A stretch of DNA of 64,000 bases from Bubalus kerabau (taxonomy: Eukaryota; Chordata; Mammalia; Artiodactyla; Bovidae), in contig NC_073646.1 in NCBI RefSeq assembly GCF_029407905.1, positions 19,610,001 through 19,674,000 of the forward strand, written 5' to 3'. The position numbers and the translations under genes were made by a program. Below are positions 1 to 10,624 of this stretch, in pieces (the stretch's first letter is position 1; every line of letters begins with the position of its first letter). The notes beneath the pieces are model-generated. The model was not told the origin of the DNA and did not search any database. It saw only the letters and a program-made list of their open reading frames with translations.

Positions 1-58
1 ATTGGTGTAGAAGGCAGAGAACTGATTTCCATTGCAGGTGTTGGGGTGAAAAGGAAAG

Positions 59-261
59 GTAAGAGAGTATTATTTACACAAAAATATTTACATTTTATTT
101 ATCTATTATGTAAGTTACTACCATAGTTCTTTGGGGAAGTTATCATTAGCCTCTGTATATAGATAAGGAAACTGAAGAATTAAGTTACTTGCTAGTATGT
201 AATAGGCCTGGGGATTGAAGTAGTGACTTTTCTAGCACTAATGCCATCTTTCCTTGGTTAG
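59..261 (+). other. REXO5 intron with MIR-like remnant
   Basis: This is intronic sequence before the first visible REXO5 exon. Bases about 130-240 resemble an old MIR on the minus strand (AAGGAAACTGAAG, then a GTAATAGGCCTGGGGATTGAA-type block). No other feature is seen. Confidence 0.35.
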
Positions 262-478
262 GTGCAGAGGCCTGTGACAGAACTCACCCTTGATTGTGAC
301 ACCCTTGTGAATGAGTTGGAACAAGATTCTGAGAACCGAGGTACTATATACCTGTCTGGAGTGAGTGAAACCTTCAAAGAACACCTGGTGCAACACTGTA
401 GCCTCTTCCTGGGCCTGGAAGCTATGATCTTGCCTAAAGATCTTAAAAGTGGAAAGCAGAAAAGATATTGTTTCTTGA
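262..478 (+). CDS. REXO5: REXO5 coding exon, fourth from last (start of C-terminal RRM)
   Basis: This exon encodes 72 codons plus one base (reading VQRPVTELTL...). It includes the strand-1 RNP2-like motif IYLSGV and the K-x-K-R-Y-C-F-L start of the RNP1 motif of an RNA-recognition motif. The acceptor is the AG at 260-261 and the donor is GTAAGT at 479, giving phase 1. A second AG five bases on (start 267) is possible, but 262 keeps the V-Q residues I associate with the family. REXO5 is a nucleolar/nuclear DEDD-type 3'-5' RNA exonuclease with C-terminal RRMs; its catalytic domain lies to the left of this window and is not seen. Gene identity rests on recalled similarity and on the neighbouring DCUN1D3, not on a search. 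Confidence 0.88.
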
Positions 479-716
479 GTAAGTCTGTGCCACCAAATAT
501 AGCCTTGGGGAAGGAGATTAAAGATGGTGATACCATGAGGTCAGAAAAAGGAAACGTTCACCAAATAGGCTCTCCTGGGCTGGATCAGGTCAGCATCTCC
601 TGATTTTGTCCTTCTTCCTTGGCTCCGGGTGAGCTCTAACTTGGATGGTGATCAGTTTTGTTTTTGGTTTCTTTTTTTTGGTCCTTAATAACAGAACAGA
701 GTATTCTTGTTTTCAG

Positions 717-901
717 GGTTCAAAACATTTGGCAGTGCCCAGAGGGCCCTCAACATTCTCACGGGCAAGGACTGGAAGCTGAGAGGCAGGCATGCCCTAA
801 CCCCCAGGCACCTCCATGCCTGGCTCAGGGGCTTACCTCGTGAATCAAGGCTACCAGGGGTTCGTGTCATACCTCCCCCTTCAGAGCAGGAGGCCTTGCA
901 G
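717..901 (+). CDS. REXO5: REXO5 coding exon, third from last (rest of RRM)
   Basis: The acceptor is TTTTCAG ending at 716 and the donor is GTGCGT at 902. The two starting bases complete an AGG codon with the previous exon, so RNP1 reads KRYCFLRF across the junction. The exon continues FKTFGSAQRALNILTG, the usual RRM helix 2 with its hydrophobic A-L pattern, then a basic stretch (GRHALTPRHLHAWLRGL) and a proline-rich run ending EALQ. It ends in phase 0. The 238-base intron before it is short. No internal stop or frameshift is seen. Confidence 0.9.
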
Positions 902-1357
902 GTGCGTGAGTTAATGACTGTATCCTGGGGCTTGAGGGGAAAGGTAGCTAGATACTTTAGTTTTCTTGGTCTTGGTGTTGGCCTTCTGATGTTTATGGAA
1001 ATTAGTCATGAGAGTCCTGGCACTTAACTTCACTCTCCAGCTTCTTCCAGCCCTGGACACACCTTTCTTTCTCCAAGATATCTCATACTTTGTCTCCTCC
1101 AAATTTGCTAAAATCAAGTTTTCAAGGTGGCTCTCCAAGGGATTTTGAGGGGTTGATACAGGAAGTTGGAGAGCTGGACCAGTCTTAAGTGATTTAAGGT
1201 TTCCTGCAGTGTATATATACACAAGATGATTTTTGGTGGTCATAGGTGGACCTCATTTTTCACCTTTTTTTAGTTATGAACTTTTTTTTCTAACATTTAT
1301 TTAAGGTAACAACCACCACATTGAACCTATGATTACATGGATAGTATTATTTTTAAA
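902..1357 (+). other. REXO5 intron, nothing recognised
   Basis: Intronic sequence between the RRM exon and the first Bov-tA. I see no repeat or exon in it. Confidence 0.5.
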
Positions 1358-1553
1358 GTGAAAGTGAAGTCCCTCAGTCGTGTCCAACTCTTTGCGACAC
1401 CATGGTATATAGCCTGCCAGGCTCCTCCATCCATGGGATTTTCCAGGCAAGAAGACTGGAGTGGACTGCCATTTCCTTCTCTAGGGAGAAGGAATTGAAC
1501 CTGTGTCTCCTGCATTGCAGGAAGACTCTACCATCTGAGCCCCCAGGGATCCC
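1358..1553 (-). repeat. Bov-tA SINE
   Basis: Read on the minus strand, the element starts with the tRNA-derived part (GGATCCCTGGGGGCTCAGATGG) and ends with the BovB-tail-like part ending in GACTGAGGGACTTCACTTTC. It lies inside a REXO5 intron. Confidence 0.9.
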
Positions 1554-1679
1554 TAGTATTACTTAGATGAAGCTAAGGAGGAAATTGATTCACTTTAAAG
1601 AAAACCATTACGGAATATCCAACAGAAGGGTGAAGATAGGAGGTGAGTGGCTTAAGTTTGGGAAACTCTGCCCTAGTCT

Positions 1680-1800
1680 CATGTCCCACATTTAGCAGAT
1701 GAGAAATAGAGATGAGAGCTAGTGAATGATTTGCCCAGGTCACAAATATACTTAATAGCAGAGGCCAGACTAGAGCTCTCCTTATGATTTGGTTCCCCTA
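1680..1800 (-). repeat. MIR-like remnant
   Basis: The sequence resembles a MIR core (CAGATGAGAAATAGAGATGAG, TTTGCCCAGGTCACA, GCAGAGGCCAGACTAGA) in reverse orientation. It is strongly diverged. Confidence 0.5.
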
Positions 1801-2030
1801 ACTCAGGGCCCTGGAAGATCCATCTGGAGGAATGGACAGCAGCTGTCCTAAACTGACTTGAAAGCCTGGGGATGCTGGGATGGGCCGGGAACCCTATAGT
1901 ATAGATTCTGGCTTCACACTGAGGATTTGAACAGAGCCTTTCCTGGGAGCCTGAGGAGGAATGTTGCCATCTGTCCAAAAGTGAGCATTGGATACCCTGG
2001 CTGAGTGTCTATATCTGGCTTTGATCCTAG

Positions 2031-2149
2031 ATGCTGAAGGTGGACCATCCAAAGATAGCTGCCTGGCACTGGGGCCGGAAGATAGGAAAGCTCTACCACA
2101 ACCTGTGCCCAGGCACCCTCTGCCTGATCTTGCTGCCAGGAACCAAGAG
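2031..2149 (+). CDS. REXO5: REXO5 coding exon, second from last
   Basis: The 119-base exon follows the acceptor GATCCTAG (2023-2030) and ends at donor GTAAGG (2150). It reads MLKVDHPKIAAWHWGRK then IGKLYHNLCPGTLCLILLPG. This Trp-rich, Leu-rich segment follows the RRM in REXO5 proteins and I know no catalytic role for it. The phases fit: phase 0 entry and phase 2 exit into the final exon. An overlapping + frame open from 1988 is a shadow of this exon. Confidence 0.9.
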
Positions 2150-2584
2150 GTAAGGATTGAAGGGTTGTTCCTTCATGATTCTGACCTCTGGACTTAAGTT
2201 TTTATTGGAGAAAGGCCTTTGGTTGATGTCCAGGCACATAAATGAAGACTGAAATGAATCATCTCTTTAACTCTCACAGTTCTAAGAGATAGGTTATTGT
2301 ATTCCTATTTCACATGTGTTTGCTCTTCTATAACTACATTTTGTGATCCCTCAAGGTGGCTCATCCCAGTTTAAAGGCAGAGATCTTAGATCCTGCAGCC
2401 TCTCTAGAACAAGAAGCACTTGAGTAAAAAATGGTCAACTTCTAGGCAAGGTACAGGCTCAGATGGGACCAGAGCCTACCTTTCCCACATATAAGGAATG
2501 TGTTCCTGTCTTCCCTGCCCTTTCTGCCTTTACCAGTTCTGTTAACTTTTAAGAGATAGGGCCTGTTTTGTTGATTCTAAGCCT
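2150..2584 (+). other. REXO5 intron, nothing recognised
   Basis: This is the first part of the 3.1-kb final intron. I recognise no repeat or exon here. Confidence 0.5.
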
Positions 2585-2715
2585 GAGGAGTAGTGAAGCA
2601 GGACTCTGGGTCTAGTCCCAGCTGTATCACTTAACTTTTCTGACAAGTAGTGGCCAAGCCACCTTCCTATTATGGATCTATTTCCCTTTAGTAAGATGAG
2701 GGATTTAAAATAAAT
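2585..2715 (+). repeat. MIR-like remnant
   Basis: GACTCTGGGTCTAGTCCCAG, then a TGTATCACTTAAC block and a late GTAAGATGAGGG block, follow the order of a forward MIR. It is diverged. Confidence 0.5.
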
Positions 2716-2744
2716 CAGTAATTTTCAAATACTTTAAACTATAA

Positions 2745-2944
2745 AAATGAAAGTGTTAATAGCTCTGTCATGTCTGACTCTTTGCAACCCCATGGACTGT
2801 AGCCCACCAGACTCCATGTAATTTCCCAGGCAAGAATACTGGAGTGGGTTGCCATTCCCTTCTCAAGGGGATCTTCCCAACCTGGGGAGCAAACCTGGGT
2901 CTCCTGCATTCCAAGCAGATTCTTTACCACTGAGCCACCAGGGA
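2745..2944 (-). repeat. Bov-tA SINE
   Basis: On the minus strand it reads from the tRNA-like head (CCCTGGTGGCTCAGTGGTAA) through the GGGTTGGGAAGATCC block to the BovA tail (CATGACAGAGCTATTAAC). It lies in the last REXO5 intron. Confidence 0.9.
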
Positions 2945-3369
2945 TCAGTTCTTTAAACTATAAAACCCTTTATTAAAGAGAAAAATTTTGATGTTAAATC
3001 TTTACTGAGGCATAAAGATGAGCAGTTCTGAAACGGGTGAGTAGGTATATGAATGAATATGTGTATTGGGGGATGAGGGAAAGAGGGCAGTGGCTCTTTT
3101 GAAATAAGCAGTTTGAAAATCACTGGATTGTATTATTTCTAATAAGTCCCTTAAAATTCTGACATTCTAGGATTATTTCACAGGCCCAGGGTTCCAGGTA
3201 GTGAAACATGAATGAATGCCTCAGGCCTTGAATCCTGGATCAGAAGTTAATTTCCTGTCATAAAATTCTTATAATATGTATTAGGGCTACTAGTGAAACA
3301 GGCTTCCTGCTGGGCAGCTTATAAGAATTACTGTCTCTGAGAAACAAATAATTACTAGGTGTTTACAGC

Positions 3370-3388
3370 AAAAAAAAAAAAAAAAAAA
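3370..3388 (+). repeat. Poly(A) tract, 19 bases
   Basis: A homopolymer run with no recognisable retroposon immediately upstream of it. Confidence 0.8.
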
Positions 3389-4099
3389 TCTTGGACTGAT
3401 ACACTTTAAACAGGCTTATAGGTAGACTTAACAGTAAGAGGTTAAAAAGTGACCCACAATTGCCAAAGAAAGAGAAAAAAAGCTTTTTGGTTAACAGTTT
3501 GGTCTCTAAAAGGGGCAAACTTGAACTCGCCTGGACGAAACTTCTCAGAGCAAGTGCTGTGGAGGTTGAGGTAAAATAGGCAAATCTTCATGTACCAAGT
3601 AGAATACTTAGCTTGTAAGTATTCTACCCCCATTGTGTAGGTAAACTAAGCCAAGAGAGGGTCAAAGCTTTCTTCTTCTAGAAGTGGTTGGGATATTCTC
3701 AGGGGATGAGAGCTTAGAGGTGGGAACATTGGGTCAGGGAGCAAAAAAGCTTAAGTTCTGACTGAGGCAAATGTCCCAAGGCATGTTTGACAAGTCAGGA
3801 GAAAACTGGAAACAGCAAATCCTGTAGTAACAAAACCTGATGTTAGTCCTTTGTTTCAAAAGTTACACTCTCATTTCTGTAGTCATAATGATCTGTAGCC
3901 AGCAGCAGGAGCATGTTATTTCCCCGAGCTATAAGCCTTCTTTGTGACTGACTTCTTGTGGCCTCTTCTGTGCAGTGTCTCCATGATGCCAGCAGATAAC
4001 ATTTGGGAAACAGTAAAAGTGGCTCAGGAAGGAGTAGCAAGGAGAGTACAAGGTTTTCCCTCATGGTGGGAGCTTGACTCAGCTCTTAATAATTGCTGT
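3389..4099 (+). other. REXO5 intron, nothing recognised
   Basis: This stretch has no repeat that I can name. The open frames in it are short and have no family resemblance. Confidence 0.5.
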
Positions 4100-4255
4100 A
4101 ATTCATCAAACCCTTAATAAATGTCAAGTATTGCTAAGTGTTTTACATGCAGTTTTGGTTAAGGTTATTGCATCTCCAATTTTAACAAGATGAGGAAAAG
4201 GCTCAGGTTAAGCACCTTGCCTAAGGTCACAACAGCTTGTAAGTGCACAATTAAT
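4100..4255 (-). repeat. MIR-family remnant
   Basis: It contains AGTATTGCTAAGTGTTTTAC, then an ACAAGATGAGGAAAAGGCTC block and a CACCTTGCCTAAGGTCACA block. That is the order of a reverse MIR/MIR3. Confidence 0.6.
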
Positions 4256-4265
4256 ACTTGAATTA

Positions 4266-4430
4266 TGAAGTGTAAACTGTTACTCGCTCAGTCATGTCTC
4301 TTTGTGACTCCAGCCTTCTCTGTCCATGGGATTCTCCAGGCAAGATTACAGGAGTGGGTTGCCATTCCGTTCTCCTGACCCAGGGATCGAACCCTGGTCT
4401 CCTGCATTGCAGGCAGATTCTTTACTGTAT
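4266..4430 (-). repeat. Bov-tA SINE, truncated
   Basis: It has the BovA core (ATGGGATTCTCCAGGCAAGA) and the tRNA-derived part up to GCAGGCAGATTCTTTACT, but lacks the extreme tRNA-like head. Confidence 0.85.
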
Positions 4431-4924
4431 TTGAATTATGATTGTCTCTAATTTCAGAGCCACTCTCCAGCACTCAGAACTCCAGTTCTCCATACCCAAA
4501 AGGCCTGTGGCTTGTTAGCTTAAGTTCAGACGTTAGGTGGAGACAGATTCCGTGTTTGTCTTTGCTCATTTCTGCCGCCTCCGCCTTGGAGAGCTCCTCA
4601 GCCCTCTCACCCAATTCCATGAGTATTCACTATGAGGTCGTAGGAAACTAAAATATATCAGGTGACTCCTAAATTCTAAGCAATGTGCTAGGTGTTTCAC
4701 AACATATTAAAAGTTAACATAACATTTTTAAGTAGTGCCTGGCATGTGATAGGTGCTACAGAAGTAGTTTTAGCAAAACAACATTCTAACAGCAGTTTAA
4801 AAGGATTCTGATGACAGTCTGTTATCTACAGCAGTACCTACTCAAGGTACATTAGCTGTTTGGGAGGAGTAAATGAGGACACATCTACAGTTCTTACTGC
4901 TTTAGTTGCAGTAAGTGCTCCATC
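4431..4924 (+). other. REXO5 intron, nothing clear
   Basis: No exon or confident repeat is seen. Bases 4680-4780 (GTGCTAGGTGTTTCACAACA) may be another MIR fragment. Confidence 0.4.
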
Positions 4925-5115
4925 TACATTAACATGTTAGCTCATACAGTCTACAGTCCTTCCCAAAGCCCTGTGAGATAGTAATTTAAATATTTAATAT
5001 TTCTTTATCGTTGAAGAAACTGAGTTTGAGATCATTCACCCTTAGTTGAGATGTGCCTCACATCTGTTAAGTGGCAGAGCAGTGATTTGATTCTGGGCAT
5101 CTGGGACTAGTCAGT
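4925..5115 (-). repeat. MIR remnant
   Basis: It shows CCCTGTGAGATAGTAATTTA, a GTTGAAGAAACTGAG block and a GTGGCAGAGCAGTGATTTGA block in reverse MIR order. It ends about 170 bases before the final REXO5 exon. Confidence 0.65.
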
Positions 5116-5284
5116 ATTCTTTCCATTGAACTATTTTCAGCAGGCAGCTTTCCATAGGCTGTCTACCTACCTGGCCCTCACCCCCATGGCACACACCCAT
5201 ACAAAAAAACCCTTTCACCTTTACCTTACTTTTTGTCAACAGGGTTGAATGAATGGTTAACTGTCTACTCCTCCTCCATTACAG

Positions 5285-5402
5285 CACTCATGGATCGCTC
5301 TCTGGCCTAGGACTGATGGGAATAAAAGATGAAGAGGAAAGCACCACTCCACAAACACGTGTTTGTGAGTCTGGCCACCACTTTCCGGGTGTTATTTCTT
5401 AA
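5285..5402 (+). CDS. REXO5: REXO5 last coding exon with stop codon
   Basis: The acceptor CATTACAG ends at 5284. The first base completes an AGC codon, then the frame reads THGSLSGLGLMGIKDEEES and about 20 more residues before TAA at 5400-5402. The four exons sum to 639 bases, an exact multiple of three, which supports all the splice choices. The SLSGLGLMGIK block is what I recall from other mammalian REXO5 C-termini. The residues after the acidic run look longer than in the human protein as I remember it, so the tail may be lineage-specific. Confidence 0.88.
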
Positions 5403-5575
5403 TCCCTTGTGGGCAATGGCAGAAAATGTGGTCAGGCTGCAGGCACTCCACAGGCTGCCAGACCTCTCTATATAGCAGACAGTTTGTGGAAACATTGTAC
5501 TCACTTAAGAGTCTAGTCCATTTATATGGCATGTACAAATTTTCAATAAATACCTAAAATTAAAACCTCATCTTT
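5403..5575 (+). other. REXO5: REXO5 3' UTR and probable cleavage region
   Basis: This non-coding tail follows the TAA. AATAAA at 5545-5550 is the first canonical polyadenylation signal, so cleavage near 5565-5575 is expected. A second AATAAA at 5992-5997 could serve a longer isoform. The assignment is inference from signal position only. Confidence 0.6.
5545..5550 (+). terminator. Polyadenylation signal AATAAA of REXO5
   Basis: A canonical hexamer lies 143 bases after the REXO5 stop, on the coding strand. It is the first one downstream and is followed by an A-rich then T/G-rich stretch. Confidence 0.6.
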
Positions 5576-6339
5576 GAGGGGAGGCTACCAGTTTGTACTT
5601 TTTTGGTGTCAGTGGGTTTATATACAAGTTTTCTAGCAGGTGCTTATTTCATGTAGCACTCCTATTAAATGGTATACTGTATATAAGTAAGGAAACCAGG
5701 AAGAGAAAACCCAGACAGTATGTGGTTTGTCAAAGTTGTAACATCTGTGAAGCAAATTTCTGTAAGGCAAACTACTTTCTATTGAATGACTGTTACAAAA
5801 TTGAAAGAAAAAGGCTGACTGAAAATCTGGCAGGTCCACAGAGGAAAATAGAAGACTCAGCTTTTAACCAACCCAGGAAACCCTCTTTCAGTTCAATTTT
5901 TAGGAACGCTGCCTTCCAGAGTGACTGCAGTGTTACCTTTACCAGTAGGTGCCTCCAACACCAGCAGTCCTAACTTAGAAGCTTCAATTTCAATAAAAAC
6001 CTTTGCTTTTTAAAAAATTAACTTTCAAATTATCAACATTCTGTGTTGGGAAGGACATGGGCACAGGCACACACAGTTCCAAAACTGATAGCTGATACTA
6101 GCTGCCCTTCTGAAAAGATGAACTAATCTGTCAGGCAGTATGTATCATTCCAAAAAACTTTGTAAATTGCTCCCTACCCTGGGACACATTAGTTCTACTC
6201 CTAGAGTATTATCCTACAGTAACAAGATAGTTTCTCAAAAACATGTATGGAGGAGATGCTAACGGGTTATTCGGTGGAATTCTATCCTTTAAAAATTATG
6301 TGTGTGTAAAAAAAATCTAGTGAAAGATCTACAAGCGGC
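5576..6339. other. Intergenic stretch after REXO5
   Basis: A 126-codon + frame (5593-5973) covers half of this stretch. It has no start context, signal or family resemblance that I recognise, and may be chance or an extended REXO5 3' UTR ending at AATAAA 5992-5997. Bases 6040-6260 look like a diverged old L1-type 3' region (TTCTACTCCTAGAGTATTAT), with low confidence. Confidence 0.4.
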
Positions 6340-6530
6340 AGCAGACCTCTGGATCCAGACTACCTGACTCTGAATTCCAGCTTTCCTACTTTTAGTTGTG
6401 TGAACCTGAATAAATTATTTAACACCTCTGTGCTTGGTACATAACAATGGTATATATCTTACAGGATTGTTGTGAAGATGAGATTATGCATTCATAGTAT
6501 ATCATAGGTTGTATAATGCATGGAGAGTTA
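6340..6530 (+). repeat. MIR SINE remnant
   Basis: A good forward MIR order is visible: GACTCTGAATTCCAGCTTTC, then TTGTGTGAACCTGAA, CACCTCTGTGC, and ACAGGATTGTTGTGAAGATG. Confidence 0.72.
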
Positions 6531-7039
6531 CAGAATAATCTGTATAGTTGAGTAGAAAAAAGATATGCATAGGCTTGGAACAAAACCTGGAAGGCTATAT
6601 GGCAAAATATGAACAGTTTTTATCTCTGGCTGGTGGGACTGGCAGATTCAATTTTACCAAATGCTTTTTTGAAAGTAGCTGGTTTGTTTTTTTAAATCAG
6701 CACATATTTGTTTTATAATCAGAAAAAAATAATTTACTTAAAATTAACTCTTAAGTTTGGGCATTTGAGTCCGTGTTTAATCCTTTAAATGCAACTTCCA
6801 CAAGATCTGGAAGTTGGGAACCAGAAGCCAGAACTGAAGAGTTTGATTTTGGATTGAGATACTACCATTTGAAGTTCCCTTGTAAATTCCCTAGGTGGAC
6901 TGCTGATCTCAGCTGCAAGGCCTTGAGAACATCTTGAAACAATGTTGCTGGATTCTTTCCTACTGCAGAACTCCAAAGCTGTGGCAGTTTAGCTGCTGTT
7001 TACCTCTTGAGACTCCAGTCCTGAGACACAAAATAAATG
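6531..7039. other. Intergenic stretch, nothing recognised
   Basis: AT-rich sequence between two MIR remnants. No gene or confident repeat is visible. Confidence 0.5.
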
Positions 7040-7160
7040 TCTGCCTGAAGGTTGGCACTTCAGCTCTGCTGCTGGGCCAGTCACTTAACCTTGTTTGAGC
7101 CCATTCCCACAGCTCTGTAAAATGAGGATGTATCTACTTTTAAGGATATGAATATTCAAA
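7040..7160 (+). repeat. MIR remnant
   Basis: CTTCAGCTCTGCTGCTGGGC, then a CAGTCACTTAACCTTG block and a CTCTGTAAAATGAGGATG block, match the forward MIR core. Confidence 0.6.
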
Positions 7161-7237
7161 GATTCAGTTTGTGAAAAATGACTTTAGTGGAATATGTTAT
7201 GAATTATTTTCCCTCTCTGAGCCTAAGTTTCATTTAA

Positions 7238-7362
7238 AATTTTTTTTCATTTTGGCCACAGCACACAGCTTGACAGTTCCCCAAACAGGGTTGACCAGGG
7301 ATTGAACCCAGGCTACAGCAGTGAAAGTGCAGAATCTTAACCATAGACCACCAGGGAACTCT
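7238..7362 (-). repeat. CHR-1-type tRNA-derived SINE (cetartiodactyl)
   Basis: TTTGGCCACAGCACACAGCT, then GGGATTGAACCCAGG, a CAGTGAAAGTGC block and ACCACCAGGGAACTC, is the reverse form of the CHR SINEs shared by whales, hippos and ruminants. It is older than the Bov-tA copies. Confidence 0.68.
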
Positions 7363-7985
7363 CTCAGTTCCCTCATTTTAAAGATGGCAACATAATTACC
7401 TACTTCATAAGGTGGTTATGAGAATTAAATTAGGGAAACCCTACGTTTTATTGAGGATCATCTTTGAACTGCAGACTCACAGAGCAGATCAAGGCTCCGT
7501 GTGCCAAGAGCACTCCCTTTGCTCCTAGGGACAGCCAAGGCTTTCCTTTTTCTCGATGGGCAGGGTGAAGTTTCCCCATGGGCCCCCAACTCTAGAACTC
7601 TGCAGAGATAGGCCCAGACTATAAAGTCTCTTGAGGCTCCAGTCTGCACACATTGTTCTTTCTGATGCTCCCACCTTTTGGAAGCCAAAGCTGCCAACTT
7701 GGCCTCTTGCAAAACACATTCCATTCATAAGTGCGTTTGTGCATTTTTCCTCCCACACCCTTCTAGGCAGCCACTGCTGAGCTGCCAAGGCAGCTGCTAG
7801 AGAAGCAACTTCTCATTTGGGGGAAAAAAGCAACTCGAAGGATTTTCACAGAATACTTGGTTTAGGCTTTGAACATACTACTCCCAAACTTTCTAGCCTC
7901 CTCACCCATATGGGGTTGTTTAGTAAAAACACTCAGCCATGTTATTTTCATTTCCTTTTGCCCCCCATTTTGTAAATTCTTTGTT
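7363..7985. other. Intergenic stretch, nothing recognised
   Basis: Two overlapping minus-strand frames of 87-88 codons (7458-7788) have no family resemblance and look like chance. No repeat is recognised. Confidence 0.45.
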
Positions 7986-7989
7986 ATAA

Positions 7990-8935
7990 AGGAAACCCAC
8001 TAATGGAAACTTGAAAAATCCAGAAGTTAAAATCATACCTAATCCCACCAGACCACCATTTTACAATCTGCTATCATACATTTTTCTCTATTCAATATTC
8101 AAAAGCAGTTTTTAATAGCGGCATAATATTCCAACATGCTGATGTGTGCCATAACTTCTAAACCAGTCCCAAGTTGTCCCCAAATGATGCTGCCAATCAT
8201 ATCCTTGCACATCTTTGGCAGATAATTATTTCTTGAGGAAAAATTCCTAGAAGTGAATTTAATTGGGCTGAAGTTTGAACCACTGAAGGTTTTTTTAATT
8301 CCAGAAAAGTTTTTACCTTGTTTGCTAGCATTTTTTCAAATCTTTGGCAATTTGATAGATTTAAAAGTTTTTCATTTTAGGTTTAATTTAGGATTTAAAA
8401 TCTATTTATTCAAATACCCTTTAGATTGTCATCTACTATTTTTTCCAGAAGCTTTTGGCCAATTTGTTTTTAGAGTTGTCCATATCCTTTGCCCATGTTT
8501 CTGTTGTCTTTTCCATAATGAATTTTCCATTCTGAATTTTTAAGTTCTCTTTACGAATGTAGTGTTCATTTGTCAATTATTGCAAAAATGTTTCTAGTTT
8601 TTTAAGAGGTTTAGAAGTCTATTCTTGTCTATAATGATATTTTTCTATTTGCTTTTACGCATAAAAAGTTTTGACTGATCCAGAGATAATATCCACTGAT
8701 TAAATATATTTTTAAAATGATTTTTTACACATATACCTTTATTCCTCCTAGAACTTATTTTGGCATACGTAACTTTCCACCAAATATTTAGGTTTTATCC
8801 AGTTACCTATCTTGTACAGTAAAGGAGGCTTTACTGTAGTCTGTGTATTCAAGAGCCTTGTGTCTGTGTCTTCTGTTTTGTCTCACACTAGTACCGTATC
8901 ATTTTGGAGCTCTGTATTGTAATACACTCACCTTC
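7990..8935 (+). repeat. Ancient L1 (L1M-type) 3' remnant
   Basis: The sequence follows the order of mammalian L1 3' regions: a GTGTGCCATAACTTCTAAAC block, a TGCCAATCATATCCTTGCAC block, and TTCCTAGAAGTGAATTTAAT (the 'tagaagtggaattgctgg' position), then an AT-rich tail to about 8930. It is heavily diverged and I cannot name the subfamily. Confidence 0.6.
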
Positions 8936-9653
8936 TCAGCAGCAACACCCCAGATAAACATGGGCCCAGAGTCCTCATCAGCATGGATTACAAAACATTA
9001 TAGAGTTAGATGCTTGCTCTGCTGCTGACTGCATTGCTGCCATATTTCACTAACTTTCCCAGCATCCCACAAGGTAAGAAGAGAATCAAGGAATATTACA
9101 TAGGAAGAATGTTAAACCCATATAAGAGCCTTATAGCTTTCATGAGAGAGGGCATCCTTGGAAGTCATAGCAAAGGAGGTGGGAGAGGTTAGGCTGGCTC
9201 CCTTGCCTTAACTTCCAGGCAGACTAACCCTTTAGGGTCTAGGTCAAAATCCAGAGTTAGAGAATGACTTCCAAAGCTAACCCAGCCATGTACTTTGGCA
9301 GCTGTATTTGAGGGGAAGAGGCCAGTGCTGAGGTGACTACAGTACTCTGAACCCTCAGAACTACTTTCAGTATACCATTCCACATACTTACTGGTAATAC
9401 TGTTAGTTGCTTATCCCTTAGCTAGTCAAAAATTGTTTTTTAGCCATATATCACCATGACAACACTTTGAATAAATGGCCCCATATTCTATACAAGCACC
9501 CAAATCAGCAATCTTCACTTTATTATTTCTCATACCTCTTATTTGTAAGGCTCTGGCTGGGCTCATTAACTCAAACAGCCAAAGAAGACACAAGCTCAAG
9601 AGCCAACTGGGGAAATAAGTACATTTTTTAAGTGAGGAAAAAGTCATCCCCTA
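8936..9653. other. Intergenic stretch, nothing recognised
   Basis: No gene or confident repeat is seen in this part of the REXO5-DCUN1D3 gap. Confidence 0.5.
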
Positions 9654-9855
9654 GATTTCCTGATGGCTCAGTGGTCAAGAATCCACCTGTCAATGCAGGA
9701 GACGCAGTTTCAATCCCTGGGTTGGGAATATCCGCTGGAAAAGAAAATGGCAACCCACTCCAGTATCCTTGTCTGGGAAATCCCATGGACAGAGGGGCCT
9801 GGCAGGCTACAGTCCATGGGGTCGCAAGAGTCAGACACGACTTAGTGACTAAACA
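9654..9855 (+). repeat. Bov-tA SINE
   Basis: The tRNA-derived head (TTTCCTGATGGCTCAGTGGT) is followed by the BovA part ending in AGACACGACTTAGTGACTAA. It is the only young retroposon in the gap between the two genes. Confidence 0.92.
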
Positions 9856-10134
9856 ATGTCTACCACAGTTAGACTTCTAGAATGTAAGAGCCAGAGGGAG
9901 CCATTAGGGACTATGTTATTCTAAGCCCACCATCCTCCCAATATGGCATAAGGAAGGTGAGTCCCCAAGAAAGGTAGTGACTTTTGAAAGGTCATATGTG
10001 ACCATTCCAATCCTCCTATTATCTGGATTCCCTGCATTACCTAACAGCCTTTGGAAACCTTAAACTTTTGTGTCTTAGGTGCTTAACAATCATGGATGTT
10101 CTTTTAAATCTTAACATTGATAAAAATAACAGTC

Positions 10135-10215
10135 TCTTGATTTTACAGATGACTAAAAGGAAACTCAGAATTTCACTAATTTGCCAAAGATCACAGAACA
10201 GTAGCACCTGACAAG
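10135..10215 (-). repeat. MIR-like remnant
   Basis: TTTTACAGATGACTAAAAGG, then a TTTGCCAAAGATCACA block, resembles the reverse MIR core. It is short. Confidence 0.45.
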
Positions 10216-10295
10216 TTTTCAGCTTGCCTCCTTGCCTTAATCACTGCCAACCTAGCAGATATAGGAGCCAACTATTAAAGAGTTCTAATTCACTT

Positions 10296-10301
10296 TTTAT
10301 T
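10296..10301 (-). terminator. Candidate polyadenylation signal, distal
   Basis: TTTATT on the + strand reads AATAAA for DCUN1D3. It is the most distal plausible signal before the intergenic repeats begin. Confidence 0.4.
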
Positions 10302-10618
10302 CTTCATGGGAATCCACATCAGTTGATAAGGTAAGACTGTTTAGGTAGTGGCCCTGTGAGGACGCATTTGCTTCTTGCCTATAAGTACTGGGACTTGAAA
10401 AGCCGTTAAGCTTGGTGAGTGGGAGATCAACATCCGTATTTGTAGCTGGGGATCCTGTATGATCTGGACGGTTTTCCAAAGCACAGGATCTGCCATCCAT
10501 TATGTTGGAAGAGGCTCCTGGTGGGTAAAGCTCACCCCAGAATGAAGTCACAGATATTTGTTTGTTTGGGGGGTGGTTTTTTGTTTCTTGCAGAACTGTC
10601 ATTAGTCAAGTAAACAAA

Positions 10619-10624
10619 TTTATT
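10619..10624 (-). terminator. Candidate polyadenylation signal, DCUN1D3
   Basis: TTTATT on the + strand is AATAAA in gene sense, about 4.9 kb after the stop codon. Confidence 0.45.

Noticed and set aside
1..58. A possible further REXO5 exon ending at the GTAAGA donor (frame reading IGVEGRELISIAG)
   Set aside because: It would end in phase 1, but the exon at 262 enters in phase 0, and the residues do not match what I expect before VQRPV. Treated as intron.
5593..5973. 126-codon + strand ORF downstream of REXO5
   Set aside because: No family resemblance, no splice or start support, and composition like the surrounding AT-rich sequence. Could be part of an extended 3' UTR.
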